DNA of 64,000 nt from Acidiphilium iwatense (lineage in GTDB: Bacteria; Pseudomonadota; Alphaproteobacteria; Acetobacterales; Acetobacteraceae). The position numbers were made by a program, and so were the translations under genes. The stretch spans positions 1 through 64,000 of the forward strand of contig NZ_JAKGBZ010000016.1 in the NCBI RefSeq assembly GCF_021556475.1, read 5' to 3'. How positions within the stretch are numbered: position 1 is the first letter of the stretch; each line of letters opens with the position of its first letter. Below the pieces are notes generated by a model that did no database searches, was not told the origin of the DNA, and worked only from the letters and a program-made list of their open reading frames with translations. Shown here piece by piece: positions 8,297 through 17,285 of this stretch.

Positions 8297-8998
8297 TCAC
8301 AGGCCGAAATATGCCTCGCGCACCGCGTCGCTCGCTTCAAGCTCGGCGCGCGTGCCCGAGAGTTTCACCCGCCCGCCATCGATCAGGAATCCACGATCGG
8401 CGAGGGCGAGAAATGCCACGTTCTGCTCGGCGATCAGCAGCGACGTGCCGTGCCCGATCGTTGTTTTCAGCACCTCGATCACCTGCTTGACGAACACCGG
8501 CGCCAGACCCGACGACGGCTCGTCCATCAGGAGAAGTTTCGGCTCGGAGACCAGAACTTTCGCGATTCCGAGCATCTTGCGTTGGCCGCCCGACAGGCTC
8601 GCCGCGAGGTCGCGCCGCTTTTTCGCCAGATCGGGAAACAGGTCGAACAACAGCGCGCCGCGCTTGCGCACTTGCGCATCGCTCAGGAAATACCCACCGA
8701 GCCGGATATTCTCCTCGATCGATAACGTGGGAAACACCCCGAGTTCCGACATGAACGCGATGCCGCGCCGGATTCGCTGGTCCGGCGGCAGGGTCTGCAG
8801 CGCTTCGCCCTCGAAAGCGATCGACCCGCTCCAGCACGGCAGCAAACCGATGATCGTGCGCAGCAGCGTGGTCTTGCCCGCGCTGTTCGCCCCGAGCAGA
8901 AGCACCGTTTCGCCGGCGCCGACATCGAGATCGATGCCCCAGAGAATCTGCATCGCGCCATAGCCGGATGTCACGCCGCCGAGTTCGAGCAATGCCAT
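8297..8998 (-). CDS. livF: Branched-chain amino acid ABC transporter ATP-binding protein LivF
   Basis: A 233-residue ABC ATPase with Walker A LGANSAGKTT near residue 32, the signature LSGGQRKMLGIAKVL, and Walker B KLLLMDEPSSGLAP. Its short length and C-terminus (AYFGL) are typical of LivF. It is the last gene of a minus-strand operon livK-H-M-G-F that imports hydrophobic or branched-chain amino acids or related amides into the cytoplasm. One of two ATPases in the complex. It lies 4 bp after livG. Substrate is uncertain, because Liv-type systems also carry urea, amides and aromatic acids. Confidence 0.88.
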   Translation of the reverse strand: MALLELGGVTSGYGAMQILWGIDLDVGAGETVLLLGANSAGKTTLLRTIIGLLPCWSGSIAFEGEALQTLPPDQRIRRGIAFMSELGVFPTLSIEENIRLGGYFLSDAQVRKRGALLFDLFPDLAKKRRDLAASLSGGQRKMLGIAKVLVSEPKLLLMDEPSSGLAPVFVKQVIEVLKTTIGHGTSLLIAEQNVAFLALADRGFLIDGGRVKLSGTRAELEASDAVREAYFGL

Positions 8999-9002
8999 CC
9001 CG

Positions 9003-9716
9003 CTAACCCCCGATGAACGCGGCGACCACGTCCGGGTTCTCGGACGCCGCCTTCAGCGTCCCCTCGAACAGCATCCGCCCGGCGCCGAGAACGATCACCC
9101 GGTTGGTGATTCGATTGAGAAAATCGAGGAGATGCTCGACCACGATCAGCGCGATGCCGCGCTGGGCCAGGCGCTGGAGCAGATTCGCAATCGCGCCGAG
9201 TTCCGAGGGATTGAGCCCGGCGCCGATCTCGTCGATCAGCAGCAATTTTGGATCGGTCGCCAGGGCGCGGCCCAGATCCAGCATTTTCTGCTGATTGACC
9301 GTGAGCCCTCCGGCCATAATCGCCGCATGGCCGGCGAGATCGATCTCGGCGAGCACAGCATCGGCATCCATCCCGCGCGCCCCGCCGAAATGCGCCGCCA
9401 CTTCGATATTTTCCCGCACGCCCATCTCACGGAACGGTTTGGGTACCTGGAACGTTCGGTTGATTCCCAAGTGCGCGAGCCGGAACGGCGCCAGCCCCTG
9501 CACCGGCCGCCCCTGGAACCGGATTGTCCCGGCATCCGCGCGATGCACGCCCGAAATCAGGTTGATCGCGGTGGTCTTACCCGATCCGTTCGGCCCCACC
9601 AGCCCGACGATTTCCCCCGGCTCGACCGAAAAGCTCAACCGGTTGAGCACGATATTGCCGCCGAATGCCTTGCCGACGCCATCCAGCCTGAGCAGCGGTT
9701 CAGAAGACACGCACAC
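9003..9716 (-). CDS. livG: Branched-chain amino acid ABC transporter ATP-binding protein LivG
   Basis: A 237-residue ABC ATPase with Walker A GLVGPNGSGKTTAINLISG, Walker B KLLLIDEIGAGLNPSE, and the LivG-typical GINRTFQVPKPF after the Q-loop. In the signature region the usual LSGG is replaced by GGLTVNQQKMLDLGRAL, a drift seen in some LivG proteins. The start is GTG at 9716 (or GTG at 9710), overlapping the livM end by up to 17 bp, so translation is probably coupled. It pairs with LivF to power the permease. Confidence 0.88.
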   Translation of the reverse strand: MCVSSEPLLRLDGVGKAFGGNIVLNRLSFSVEPGEIVGLVGPNGSGKTTAINLISGVHRADAGTIRFQGRPVQGLAPFRLAHLGINRTFQVPKPFREMGVRENIEVAAHFGGARGMDADAVLAEIDLAGHAAIMAGGLTVNQQKMLDLGRALATDPKLLLIDEIGAGLNPSELGAIANLLQRLAQRGIALIVVEHLLDFLNRITNRVIVLGAGRMLFEGTLKAASENPDVVAAFIGG

Positions 9717-10623
9717 CCCTCCGCGTCAGCAATGACGATACGCCGTTCGGCAGGAACAGAACCAGCAGCACGATCAACGCCCCGTAGAGCAGTTCGAAAC
9801 CCTGCGGGAACGAAATGCCGATGCCGTTATAGAGCAGATAGAGCGACGCCGCGCCGATGATCGGCCCGATCACCGTGCCGACGCCCCCGAACAGCGCGAA
9901 CACGATGGCGAATACGCTGATCTGCAGGGTGAACACCGCATCGGGATAGAATACCGACAGGTTCCACGCATAGGTGCCGCCCGCCAGTCCCGCGATCCCG
10001 GCGGAGGCCAGCCAGACCAGCACGCGCTGGCGCACCACGTCGATTCCCGCCATCGCCGCGCTCACCGGGTCCTGCGTCATCGCCCGCAAGCCAAGACCGA
10101 AGCGGGATGCGCGAAAATAGGCGGCCAACCCGGTCGCGAGCAGCAATATCGCCAGCATCGTCAGATAGCTCGCCTCCGGCGCATAGACCCGGTCGATCTT
10201 CAAACCATAGGGCCCGCCGGTGATTTTCGACAAATTCCCGTTCGAGACGACGAAGAACATGATCTGCGACGCCGCGAGATTGGCGATCGAGAAATACGCG
10301 CCGGAAAGCCGCAGCAGCGGCCCAAGAATGATCGCGATCACGATAGACCCGATCCCGCCGCCGATCACGCAGGCGATCACCGGCAGATCCGTGTGCAGAA
10401 CCAGCAAGGATGTCGCATAGGCGCCGGCGCCGAAGAACCCGACATAGCCGAACGGCAGATAGCCGGTGAACCCGTAAAGCAGGTTGAGCCCCTGGGTAAG
10501 CACGACGAACGTCATCATCTGGAACAGCAATGACTGATTGCCGTAAACATGCGGCAGGATCAGGAATACCACCGCCAGCAACACAACGACGACGATCCCC
10601 GGCCACGCTCCCCGATCACGCAT
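9700..10623 (-). CDS. livM: Branched-chain amino acid ABC transporter permease LivM
   Basis: A 307-residue polytopic membrane protein with about eight to ten hydrophobic segments. It has LivM hallmarks: LLYGFTGYLPFGYVGFFGAGAY near residue 47, and SRFGLGLRAMTQDPVSAAMAGI in the cytoplasmic loop that contacts the ATPase. It forms half of the transport channel with LivH. It overlaps livH by 8 bp at its start and livG at its end. Another frame in the same region is a shadow. Confidence 0.88.
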   Translation of the reverse strand: MRDRGAWPGIVVVVLLAVVFLILPHVYGNQSLLFQMMTFVVLTQGLNLLYGFTGYLPFGYVGFFGAGAYATSLLVLHTDLPVIACVIGGGIGSIVIAIILGPLLRLSGAYFSIANLAASQIMFFVVSNGNLSKITGGPYGLKIDRVYAPEASYLTMLAILLLATGLAAYFRASRFGLGLRAMTQDPVSAAMAGIDVVRQRVLVWLASAGIAGLAGGTYAWNLSVFYPDAVFTLQISVFAIVFALFGGVGTVIGPIIGAASLYLLYNGIGISFPQGFELLYGALIVLLVLFLPNGVSSLLTRRGVRVF

Positions 10624-11500
10624 GGCGGACCGCCTTGCCGAGCAGGCCGCTCGGGCGGATCAGCACGATGACGACCAGCAGCACATAGGGCACCAGGTTC
10701 GACCAGGACGCGTAGAATGTCTGCATCAGCATTGTGCCCAGGCCGAACACCAGGCCGCCCACCACGGTGCCGAGCGGATTGCCGAGCGAGCCGATGATGA
10801 TGATGGCGAAGGATGTCGTGGTCAGGCCGGTGCCGATATCCGGCGACACCGACCCGAGCAGATAGGGCACGAACACGCCAGCCGCGCCGGCGAGCGCCAA
10901 CCCCATCACGAAGGCGATGGCGGAAACCCGATCGACATTGATTCCCGTCGCGCGCGCTTCGTCGCGATCGGCCATGATCGCCCGCGTCGCATAGCCGAGC
11001 TTGGTTCGCGCGAAATATCCATACAAACCGCCGATCGCCAGCACGCTGACCAGCACCGCGACCCACCAGCTATCGGGAAATTCCTGCCCGAGCACGCCAA
11101 GATTGCCGGCCCCCAGCGCATCGCCCGGCAGCGAGCGCTGGTCGGCGCCGAAGCCGAACACCGCCAAGGCCTCGATGATCTGCGCGATGCCGAAAAACAG
11201 GATGAACGACAGCATCTCCGGGTCGTGGCTCTTCTGCAGGCGCGGCACCACCGCATAGTACAACGGATAGCCGATTACGATCGCACCCGCGATCGCCAGC
11301 GGAATCCCGAACAGCGGGTTGAGCCCGAGATCGCGCGACAGCAGATACGCCCCGAACCCGCCGAGCATGATGAATTGCCCGTGCGCCAGGTTGATGATGC
11401 GCATCACGCCGAAAATCAGGTTCAGCCCGATGCCGATCAGGCTGAAGAACAAGCCGTATAATATGCCGCCGATCACGGCGTATTCGAGCAAGCCCACCAT
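10616..11500 (-). CDS. livH: Branched-chain amino acid ABC transporter permease LivH
   Basis: A 294-residue permease with the conserved N-terminal ILYGLFFSLIGIGLNLIFGV and MRIINLAHGQFIMLGGF blocks of LivH. The coupling-loop sequence TKLGYATRAIMADRDEARATG and the C-terminal RPSGLLGK are also present. It is the partner of LivM. It lies 73 bp after livK, so the binding protein is probably transcribed with it; the small spacer may allow differential expression. Confidence 0.9.
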   Translation of the reverse strand: MVGLLEYAVIGGILYGLFFSLIGIGLNLIFGVMRIINLAHGQFIMLGGFGAYLLSRDLGLNPLFGIPLAIAGAIVIGYPLYYAVVPRLQKSHDPEMLSFILFFGIAQIIEALAVFGFGADQRSLPGDALGAGNLGVLGQEFPDSWWVAVLVSVLAIGGLYGYFARTKLGYATRAIMADRDEARATGINVDRVSAIAFVMGLALAGAAGVFVPYLLGSVSPDIGTGLTTTSFAIIIIGSLGNPLGTVVGGLVFGLGTMLMQTFYASWSNLVPYVLLVVIVLIRPSGLLGKAVRHA

Positions 11501-11573
11501 GATTGCAGCCTCTCAAAACCGGGCGGAAATCACCCGGCAGGATTGCCGCCTGCCGGGTCTCGCTGACGTTCCG

Positions 11574-12821
11574 TTATGTCTTCGGCGCCGGATAGACCGC
11601 CTTGCCGGTCGCCTTGGCCTTCGGATAGACCACGACGATCTTGTTGCCCTTGCCCTGCGGCACGAGCTGAGCCACCGGCAGCAGCTCGCCGAGCTGGGCG
11701 CCGTGATCGGTCATCTTGAACGCGCCGAGCAGGGTCTTGGTTTTGCCCGACATCCCCAGCAGCGCCCGGTCGAACGAGATCTGGGTGAATTGCGGCGCGG
11801 TCTTCAGCATGTCCTGCATGATGACGCCGGTATTGTAGCCCGCCGCGTTCAGGAAGTTCGGCGCCTCATGCTTCGCCGCCGTATAGGTCTTCACGAAATC
11901 GTCGGTGTTCAGCCCCGACGTGACATGGCTGAATTTCACCAGCGGCGGCGTCGGATAGGTGTAGGTATAAGCGAGCGTCTTCGCGCCGACATTCTTGGTC
12001 AGAAGAGCGAGCAACTGGCCGGGGAAAATCGTGAAGGTCATGTTGAAATGCAGCCCGCTGCCCGACAGCGCGCGCAGAAACGCGATGTCGTTCGGCGGAT
12101 AGCCGAGTTCGATCACCACATCCGGCCGGCGCGCCGCGATCGTGTGCAGCAGCACGGTGTAGTTGGACTCGGAGGTCGGCACTCCATGAAAATAGACCGG
12201 CTTCACCCCGCCTTTGGCAAGCACCGCTTTCAATGTGTTGGCCTGCGACGCATCGAAATCGTTCGACCCGTAGAGCACCGCGACGCGTTTGATCTTCTGC
12301 TTCAGCAGGTAATCACCGAGCGGGATCGGCCAGACCGTGGAAGCCGGAATGCTGACATCCGCCAGGTAGTGCGTCTTCTTGGTGAAGAAATTCGCGCCCG
12401 AGCCGGTCGGGTCGATCAGCAGCATATGATGCTCGGCGGCCAGCGGCACCGCGACCGAGGTGAGCACCGAGCCGAAATCGGCGACCAGCAGGTTCACTTT
12501 ATCCTGAGTGATGAGCTGATTGTACAGGGTCGTCGCGGTCGCGGTCGAACTCTGATCGTCATAGGCGATGATCTTGACCGGGATTTTCTTGTCGAATGCC
12601 TTGACGAACACGCCGCCCGCCTTGTTGACCCCTGCCGCCCAGAATTGCAGCCCCTGATATTGCCCCTCGGACGCGACAGCAAACGATCCGCTGCTGGCAT
12701 AGAGCGTGCCGATCTTCAGTACCGCCGGCGCGGTCGCAGCTCCGGCGCTCCCCGCCGCCAGCGCCGACATCGCGGCACCGGCCACGCAAGCCGCCGCAAT
12801 CCTTGATTTCGACTTGGCCAT
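11574..12821 (-). CDS. Periplasmic substrate-binding protein of the Liv-type ABC transporter
   Basis: A 415-residue type I periplasmic binding protein. The signal peptide is MAKSKSRIAAACVAGAAMSA with an Ala-rich cleavage region ending AGAA. The mature protein starts LKIGTLYASSGSF. Motifs KIIAYDDQSSTATA and VALLYGSNDFD-like stretches (VAVLYGSNDF) fit the Peripla_BP_6 fold. As first gene of the liv operon it gives the system its specificity, which the sequence does not show. The start follows GGGGAGACCGAA, a good ribosome site. An unusually AT-rich stretch (12842-12892) directly upstream probably contains the operon promoter. Confidence 0.85.
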   Translation of the reverse strand: MAKSKSRIAAACVAGAAMSALAAGSAGAATAPAVLKIGTLYASSGSFAVASEGQYQGLQFWAAGVNKAGGVFVKAFDKKIPVKIIAYDDQSSTATATTLYNQLITQDKVNLLVADFGSVLTSVAVPLAAEHHMLLIDPTGSGANFFTKKTHYLADVSIPASTVWPIPLGDYLLKQKIKRVAVLYGSNDFDASQANTLKAVLAKGGVKPVYFHGVPTSESNYTVLLHTIAARRPDVVIELGYPPNDIAFLRALSGSGLHFNMTFTIFPGQLLALLTKNVGAKTLAYTYTYPTPPLVKFSHVTSGLNTDDFVKTYTAAKHEAPNFLNAAGYNTGVIMQDMLKTAPQFTQISFDRALLGMSGKTKTLLGAFKMTDHGAQLGELLPVAQLVPQGKGNKIVVVYPKAKATGKAVYPAPKT

Positions 12822-12841
12822 TTCGGTCTCCCCCGATCCCT

Positions 12842-12892
12842 GAGTAGAAAATATTTCAAAAAAACTTACGTCAACGCAAAATTTTTGTAATC
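12842..12892 (-). promoter_or_regulatory. AT-rich upstream region, probable promoter of the liv operon
   Basis: Immediately upstream of the binding-protein gene there are about 50 bases with A/T runs (AAAATATTTCAAAAAAACTT and AAAATTTTTG). They contrast strongly with the GC-rich surroundings. Upstream A/T tracts commonly mark sigma-70 promoters in GC-rich genomes. I cannot fix exact -10 and -35 boxes with confidence. Confidence 0.4.
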
Positions 12893-13006
12893 TTGGCTCG
12901 CCGCGCGATCAAGCCCCATCGCAGCAGCGTGATCTCGCGAAATCGGGTTTTGGTCAGACGAGCAGCTACAACTCGACGTTGTTTAAAGGCAACGACAGCC
13001 AGAACC

Positions 13007-13048
13007 GGTCATTGCGAGGCGGTGAAACCACCGAAGCAATCCATCACG
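13007..13048. repeat. Dispersed intergenic repeat (CATTGCGAGGC/GAAGCAATCCA type)
   Basis: GGTCATTGCGAGGCGGTGAA continues into ACCACCGAAGCAATCCATCA. The ends can pair (ATTGCG and related arms), and the unit resembles the repeats at 8228 and 24972. It sits downstream of the small membrane protein gene and upstream of the liv operon. The region 12893-13006 shows nothing else recognisable. Confidence 0.55.
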
Positions 13049-13086
13049 CGGAGAAAACAGCGATCGTACAATTTCCGTCGGCGCCT

Positions 13087-13353
13087 TCAGCGCCGCGTCG
13101 TCCGCACGATGATCGGGCGAAACCGCACGCCGTGCCGCGCCATCTGCAAACGGAACAATCCGTAGCAGACGAGACCGGCCACGATCAGCACCGGCACGGT
13201 GAACACCGCGAGCCAGAAAGCCAGCGCGCCGAATCCCAGCAACAGCGCGAAGGCGGCAAGCCGCAGCATGATCGCCCCGAGGGACGGCTTCGGCCGCTCC
13301 GGGAAGTCGCCTTCCAGCGTCATATCGATGACGGGACCATTGCCTTGGTTCAT
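13087..13353 (-). CDS. Small two-segment membrane protein, function unknown
   Basis: From the ATG at 13353 the protein is 88 residues. It starts MNQGNGPVIDMTLEGDFPE and has a hydrophobic hairpin (LRLAAFALLLGFGALAFWLAVFTVPVLIVAGLVCYGLF) that can form two membrane helices. It ends in a basic tail (FRPIIVRTTRR). The frame is open further upstream to 13497, but that part is low-complexity and antisense to the otsB start region. The short acidic head and basic tail are typical of inner-membrane proteins of unknown role. It is divergent from otsB. Confidence 0.6.
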   Translation of the reverse strand: MNQGNGPVIDMTLEGDFPERPKPSLGAIMLRLAAFALLLGFGALAFWLAVFTVPVLIVAGLVCYGLFRLQMARHGVRFRPIIVRTTRR

Positions 13354-13496
13354 GACACGTATCGTGGCGCCGCGAAGCGGTTTCGGCAAGAGGGAATCGG
13401 CTGGAGCCAAAGTAAACTCTTGGCAATCGTGCGGCAATCGCGGTTCCCGCGCGGCATTGCTTGATCCGGTGCCGCCACTTCCCCATCTGTTCCGCA

Positions 13497-14207
13497 ATGA
13501 AACCGGCCCTCACGCACCGCCACGCGCTGTTCCTCGATCTGGATGGCACGCTTCTCGATCTCGCGCTCACGCCGGCGGATGTCGAGGTGCCGCCTGGCCT
13601 CGGATCGCTCCTCACCGGCCTCGCGGCCCAGAGAAACGGCGCACTGGCGATCCTGTCCGGCCGCACCCTCGTCGATATCGACGCGGTGACCGGCGCGATC
13701 CTGCCGGCCGGCGCGGAACACGGATTTCTGCTGCGCGACGCGACCGGAACGATCACCCGTCCGGTCGCGCAATCGGCCAACCGGCCCGAATGGTGCGCGG
13801 CGCTGGAACAGGCGGCCCTCGCCATGCCGGGCGTCGCGATCGAACTGAAAACCTACACGCTGGTCGCGCATTTCCGCCAAGCCCCCGAACGCGGGCCCGA
13901 ATTGCGTGCGATGATCGAGGCGATGATCACCGGCGATCCCTCGGTCGAGCTTCTCGGCGCGCATATGGCCTGGGAAATCCGCCCCAAAGGCGCGGGCAAG
14001 GGAAGCGCGCTGCACTGGTTCATGCGGCATCGGCCGTTCGCGGATAAAATCCCGGTTTTCGTCGGCGACGACGTCACCGACGAGGCGGCGATCGACGCGG
14101 CAAAGGCGCTGGGCGGTATCGGCCTGCATGTCGCGCGGGATTTCGGCGGCGAAACAAAATCGGTGCGCGCGTGGTTGAACGAGGTCCGCATGAACGGAGA
14201 GGGTTGA
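13497..14207 (+). CDS. otsB: Trehalose-6-phosphate phosphatase OtsB
   Basis: A 236-residue HAD-superfamily phosphatase. Motif I is LFLDLDGTLLDL (nucleophile Asp14, acid Asp16). The cap contains EHGFLLRDATG, and late motifs are RPKGAGKGSALHWF and FVGDDVTDEAA. It dephosphorylates trehalose 6-phosphate to trehalose, a compatible solute, in the cytoplasm. The family sequence starts at 13497; the frame opens 12 codons earlier. It ends directly before the otsA ATG (otsB TGA 14205-14207, otsA ATG 14208), forming an otsBA operon. Confidence 0.92.
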   Translation: MKPALTHRHALFLDLDGTLLDLALTPADVEVPPGLGSLLTGLAAQRNGALAILSGRTLVDIDAVTGAILPAGAEHGFLLRDATGTITRPVAQSANRPEWCAALEQAALAMPGVAIELKTYTLVAHFRQAPERGPELRAMIEAMITGDPSVELLGAHMAWEIRPKGAGKGSALHWFMRHRPFADKIPVFVGDDVTDEAAIDAAKALGGIGLHVARDFGGETKSVRAWLNEVRMNGEG

Positions 14208-15590
14208 ATGTCGCGCCTCGTCGTCGTCTCGAACCGGGTGTCGATGCCCACCGAACGCGGCGCGCGCGCCGGCGGTCTCGCGGTCGCCCTCGCCGATGCG
14301 ATGACCCCCGGATCGGTCTGGTTCGGCTGGTCAGGCAAGCGCATGCCGGCCACGTCGAACGCTGCCACGATCGTCGAAAACAAAGGCGTCACCTACGCAA
14401 CGATCGACCTGAGCGAATCGGATTACCACCGCTACTATGTCGGCTTCTCCAACGGTTCGCTCTGGCCGTTGCTGCATTACCGGACCGGGCTGCTCGAATT
14501 CCGGCGTGATGACTACGAAGGCTACCTCGCGGTCAACGAAATCTTCGCGGACCGCCTGACCCCCCTGCTCAAGCCGGACGACATCGTCTGGATTCACGAC
14601 TACCAGTTGCTCACCATGGCCGAAGCCTTGCGCCAGCGCGGGGTGCGCAACCGGATCGGGCTGTTTCTCCACATCCCGTTTGTGCCGCCTGCGGTGCTTC
14701 ACGTGCTGCCGTCGGCCTCGGTCCTGGTGCGCGCGATGGCTGCGGCGGATCTGGTCGGGTTCCAGACCCATGGCGACCGGATGAATTTTCTCGAATCCGC
14801 CGCCTCCTGCATGGGTGCCGCGCCCGACGCGACAAACGGCTTCATCCATCAGGGCCATCGCACCGAAACCATCGTCGCCCCGGTCGGCATCGACGCGGAC
14901 GGCTTCGCCCAGGCCGCGAAGCGCGCCGCCAACATGGCGGAGACCAAGCGCCTGATCGAAAGCCTGGTCGGGCGCGACCTCGCCATCGGCGTCGACCGGC
15001 TCGACTACACCAAGGGCCTGCCGCAGCGCTTCGACGCGTTCGGCCAGTTGCTGCACCGCCACCCCGAACATCTGCGCCGGATCAGCTTTCTGCAGATCGC
15101 CGCGCGCTCGCGCGAGGACGTCGATCGCTACCAGTCGCTGCGCCGCGAGCTCGACCGCAAGGCCGGCGACATCAACGGCGCCTATTCCGATTTCGACTGG
15201 ACGCCGCTGCGCTACATGACCCGCGCGGTCAACCGCAATACCATCGCCGGGTTCTACCGGCTCGCGCGGATCGGCGTGGTGACGCCGCTGCGCGACGGCA
15301 TGAATCTCGTCGCCAAGGAGTTCGTCGCCGCACAGGATTCGGCCGATCCCGGCGTCCTTGTTTTGTCGCGCTTCGCCGGCGCCGCCGAAGACATGACCGA
15401 GGCGCTGATCGTCAACCCCTACGACGCCGACGCCGTCGCCGACGCGATGCACGCGGCGCTGATCATGGAAAAGGACGAACGCATCACCCGGCACGCGGCC
15501 CTTCTCGCCAAAATCCGCAAGCACACGGCGGCGTCATTCTGCCGTGACTTTTTGCGTCGCCTCAAATTCATCGAACGCGCCACCGGGTAG
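14208..15590 (+). CDS. otsA: Trehalose-6-phosphate synthase OtsA
   Basis: A 460-residue GT20 glycosyltransferase that makes trehalose 6-phosphate from UDP-glucose and glucose 6-phosphate. Recognisable blocks are VVSNRVSMP at the N-terminus, [36 protein letters not shown], and the nucleotide-sugar site [13 protein letters not shown]. Length is normal for bacterial OtsA. Its last 57 bp overlap, in antisense, the end of the pseudouridine synthase gene. Confidence 0.94.
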   Translation: MSRLVVVSNRVSMPTERGARAGGLAVALADAMTPGSVWFGWSGKRMPATSNAATIVENKGVTYATIDLSESDYHRYYVGFSNGSLWPLLHYRTGLLEFRRDDYEGYLAVNEIFADRLTPLLKPDDIVWIHDYQLLTMAEALRQRGVRNRIGLFLHIPFVPPAVLHVLPSASVLVRAMAAADLVGFQTHGDRMNFLESAASCMGAAPDATNGFIHQGHRTETIVAPVGIDADGFAQAAKRAANMAETKRLIESLVGRDLAIGVDRLDYTKGLPQRFDAFGQLLHRHPEHLRRISFLQIAARSREDVDRYQSLRRELDRKAGDINGAYSDFDWTPLRYMTRAVNRNTIAGFYRLARIGVVTPLRDGMNLVAKEFVAAQDSADPGVLVLSRFAGAAEDMTEALIVNPYDADAVADAMHAALIMEKDERITRHAALLAKIRKHTAASFCRDFLRRLKFIERATG

Positions 15591-16211
15591 CACCGCCCGC
15601 ATATGCGGCGGCACCGAGGCCACCGTCTCGACATGCGGGTCGAGCGGCAGCACCAGCCGCCGCGCGAGCAGGCATTGCCCGCCTCCCGCCGTGCCATAGA
15701 GCGGGTCGCCGATAATCGGATGGCCGAGCGCAGCGCAATGCACCCGCAACTGATGGGTTCGCCCGGTGCGCGGCCGCAGTTCCAGCAGTGCCCGCTTTTC
15801 GCTCCGCGCCAGCACCCGCCAGTCGGTCGCCGCCGGATCGCCGCTTGGATCGGCCACGATCTGCCAGCCCGATTTTTCGTTGCGTTTGGCAAGAGCCAGC
15901 GCAATTGTCCCCGCTGCCTTGTCCGGCACGCCCTCGACCACCGCCCAATAAATTTTAGTCACCAGCCGCTCGGCGAACGCCCGTTGCAGGAGCAAAAGCG
16001 TGGATTTGCGGCGGGCGATGGCAAGGCAGCCGGCGGTATCCGCATCGAGCCGATGGGCGAGCCACGGCCCGTCCTGACCGCGCCGCCACAGCGGAAACCA
16101 ATCCTCCACGCTCGCCCCGCCGCGCGGTCCCGCATGACACGGCAAGCCCGCCGGCTTGTCGATAACCAACAAATGGTTCGACCGGAACAGAATGGCGGGA
16201 ACGGCAATCAT
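15534..16211 (-). CDS. RluA-family RNA pseudouridine synthase
   Basis: A 225-residue protein. The catalytic block HRLDADTAGCLAIAR contains the expected Asp of the RluA family (HRLDxxTSG consensus, here with Ala-Gly), and RTGRTHQLRVH and HPIIGDPLYG follow. It isomerises uridine to pseudouridine in rRNA or tRNA. There is no S4 domain, as in the short RluA/TruC type. The start overlaps the stop of the upstream ABM-like gene by 4 bp (ATGA), suggesting coupling. The stop lies inside the otsA coding region on the opposite strand. Confidence 0.85.
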   Translation of the reverse strand: MIAVPAILFRSNHLLVIDKPAGLPCHAGPRGGASVEDWFPLWRRGQDGPWLAHRLDADTAGCLAIARRKSTLLLLQRAFAERLVTKIYWAVVEGVPDKAAGTIALALAKRNEKSGWQIVADPSGDPAATDWRVLARSEKRALLELRPRTGRTHQLRVHCAALGHPIIGDPLYGTAGGGQCLLARRLVLPLDPHVETVASVPPHMRAVLPGGAFDEFEATQKVTAE

Positions 16212-16834
16212 TCGATTTCGGCGGGACGGGTCACGTCCTCATAGTATTGCGGCGCTTCGTAGCGATCGTACATGCCGTAATCGCGGATCACCCGGACATG
16301 CCGGCTCAGTGCGCCGTCCGGCGGCTCAAACCGCGCGGCGGCATCGGCATCCCGCCAGGACAGCAGCAGCAGAAAATCCCCCGGCGTCAGGATCGCCTCG
16401 AACGCATCCCATGTAACAAGACCGTCCACACCCTCGGGCGGCTCGACCTGTTGCTTCGTCTCGATAATGGAAATCACCTTCGCCGCGCCCGTCTCGGTGG
16501 CATCCAGGCGCTGCTCGGGCAGTGTGCTGCCTTCGGGATCATCGGTATCGACGGTGATCTGGCCCACGCGCAGGTGATAGTCCTGGAAAATCTCGAACCG
16601 CCCCTTCTTCTGAACCGCGTGATGCAATGCATGGGTGCGCCAGCGCACCAGCGCCTTCTCGTCGCGCCAGACCGACAGCGACAGCAGCCATCCTTCCCGC
16701 CGCTTGGACCGATACCGCACATTGTCGACAAACCCGTTCACCCGGACCAGCTCGGGCCGCAGCATCCCGGCATGGCCGATATAGGCGTCCCACTGCTCCG
16801 GCTTGGGATGAACCTCGAAAATCACGGCGAACAT
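16208..16834 (-). CDS. Two-domain antibiotic-biosynthesis-monooxygenase (ABM) fold protein
   Basis: From the ATG at 16834 the protein is 208 residues. The first half, MFAVIFEVHPKPEQWDAYIG then LVRVNGFVDNVRYRSKRREG and LLSLSVWRDEKALVRWRTHA, matches the ABM ferredoxin-like fold. The second half repeats the fold (KVISIIETKQQ, FEAILTPGDFLLLLSWRDADAA). Members include haem-degrading or quinol monooxygenases, but most are uncharacterised. The frame extends upstream to 17095 through a remnant region and is not supported there. It is probably co-expressed with the pseudouridine synthase. Confidence 0.75.
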   Translation of the reverse strand: MFAVIFEVHPKPEQWDAYIGHAGMLRPELVRVNGFVDNVRYRSKRREGWLLSLSVWRDEKALVRWRTHALHHAVQKKGRFEIFQDYHLRVGQITVDTDDPEGSTLPEQRLDATETGAAKVISIIETKQQVEPPEGVDGLVTWDAFEAILTPGDFLLLLSWRDADAAARFEPPDGALSRHVRVIRDYGMYDRYEAPQYYEDVTRPAEIE

Positions 16835-16948
16835 GAACCAAACTCCCGTTCTCGATCTACTGGTCACACATAGAGCGTGATCGGCCGTTCGGACATAACC
16901 TCGCGACCTTCGAGAAAAATGAGCGCCTCCCGGTATAGCGGCAAGCGC

Positions 16949-17143
16949 CGCCGCACCTTCTGTAAGCCGTGCCTGGATTGGAGCGAGCGGCGCCCGCACC
17001 TTGCCGGCGTGGTCGGGGCGGCACTGGCCACGCGGGCTTTCGATCTCGGTTGGGTGGAGCGAATCAAGGACAGCCGCTCTATCACGATCACGCAAGCCGG
17101 GCGCCGTGGTTTCTCCGAAGCATTCGGCGTGACGCTGGCGTAG
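16949..17143 (+). pseudogene. C-terminal remnant of an ArsR-family transcriptional regulator
   Basis: The plus-strand frame reads RTFCKPCLDWSERRPHLAG, then GAALATRAFDLGWVERIKD and SITITQAGRRGFSEAFG. This is the C-terminal effector end of a class of ArsR-like regulators (CLDWSERRPHLAG is highly characteristic). The N-terminal winged-helix DNA-binding domain is missing. Upstream sequence (16877-16948) is unrelated basic low-complexity sequence. It is therefore a truncated relic; the overlapping minus-strand frames are shadows. Confidence 0.6.
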
Positions 17144-17285
17144 GTCACGGTCGCCGCCCAGGCGTAAGGATCGGAATCTGGATCGGAGATAAGTGATGCC
17201 CGCGGCAACAGTCGTTATGATACGCGTCGAATCTGAACAGCCGCAAAGTTGACGGCATCACTCGAGCGTAATGAACCGGCCGTGA
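17144..17285. other. Intergenic stretch without recognisable gene
   Basis: Between the ArsR remnant and the GNAT gene I see no supported coding region, ribosome site or structured element. Together with the remnant, the region 16835-17285 looks like decayed DNA. Confidence 0.4.

Noticed and set aside
16864-16896. Start of a glutathione S-transferase (MSERPITLYV) on the minus strand
   Set aside because: The ten residues look right for a GST N-terminus, but a stop follows immediately. Too short to support.
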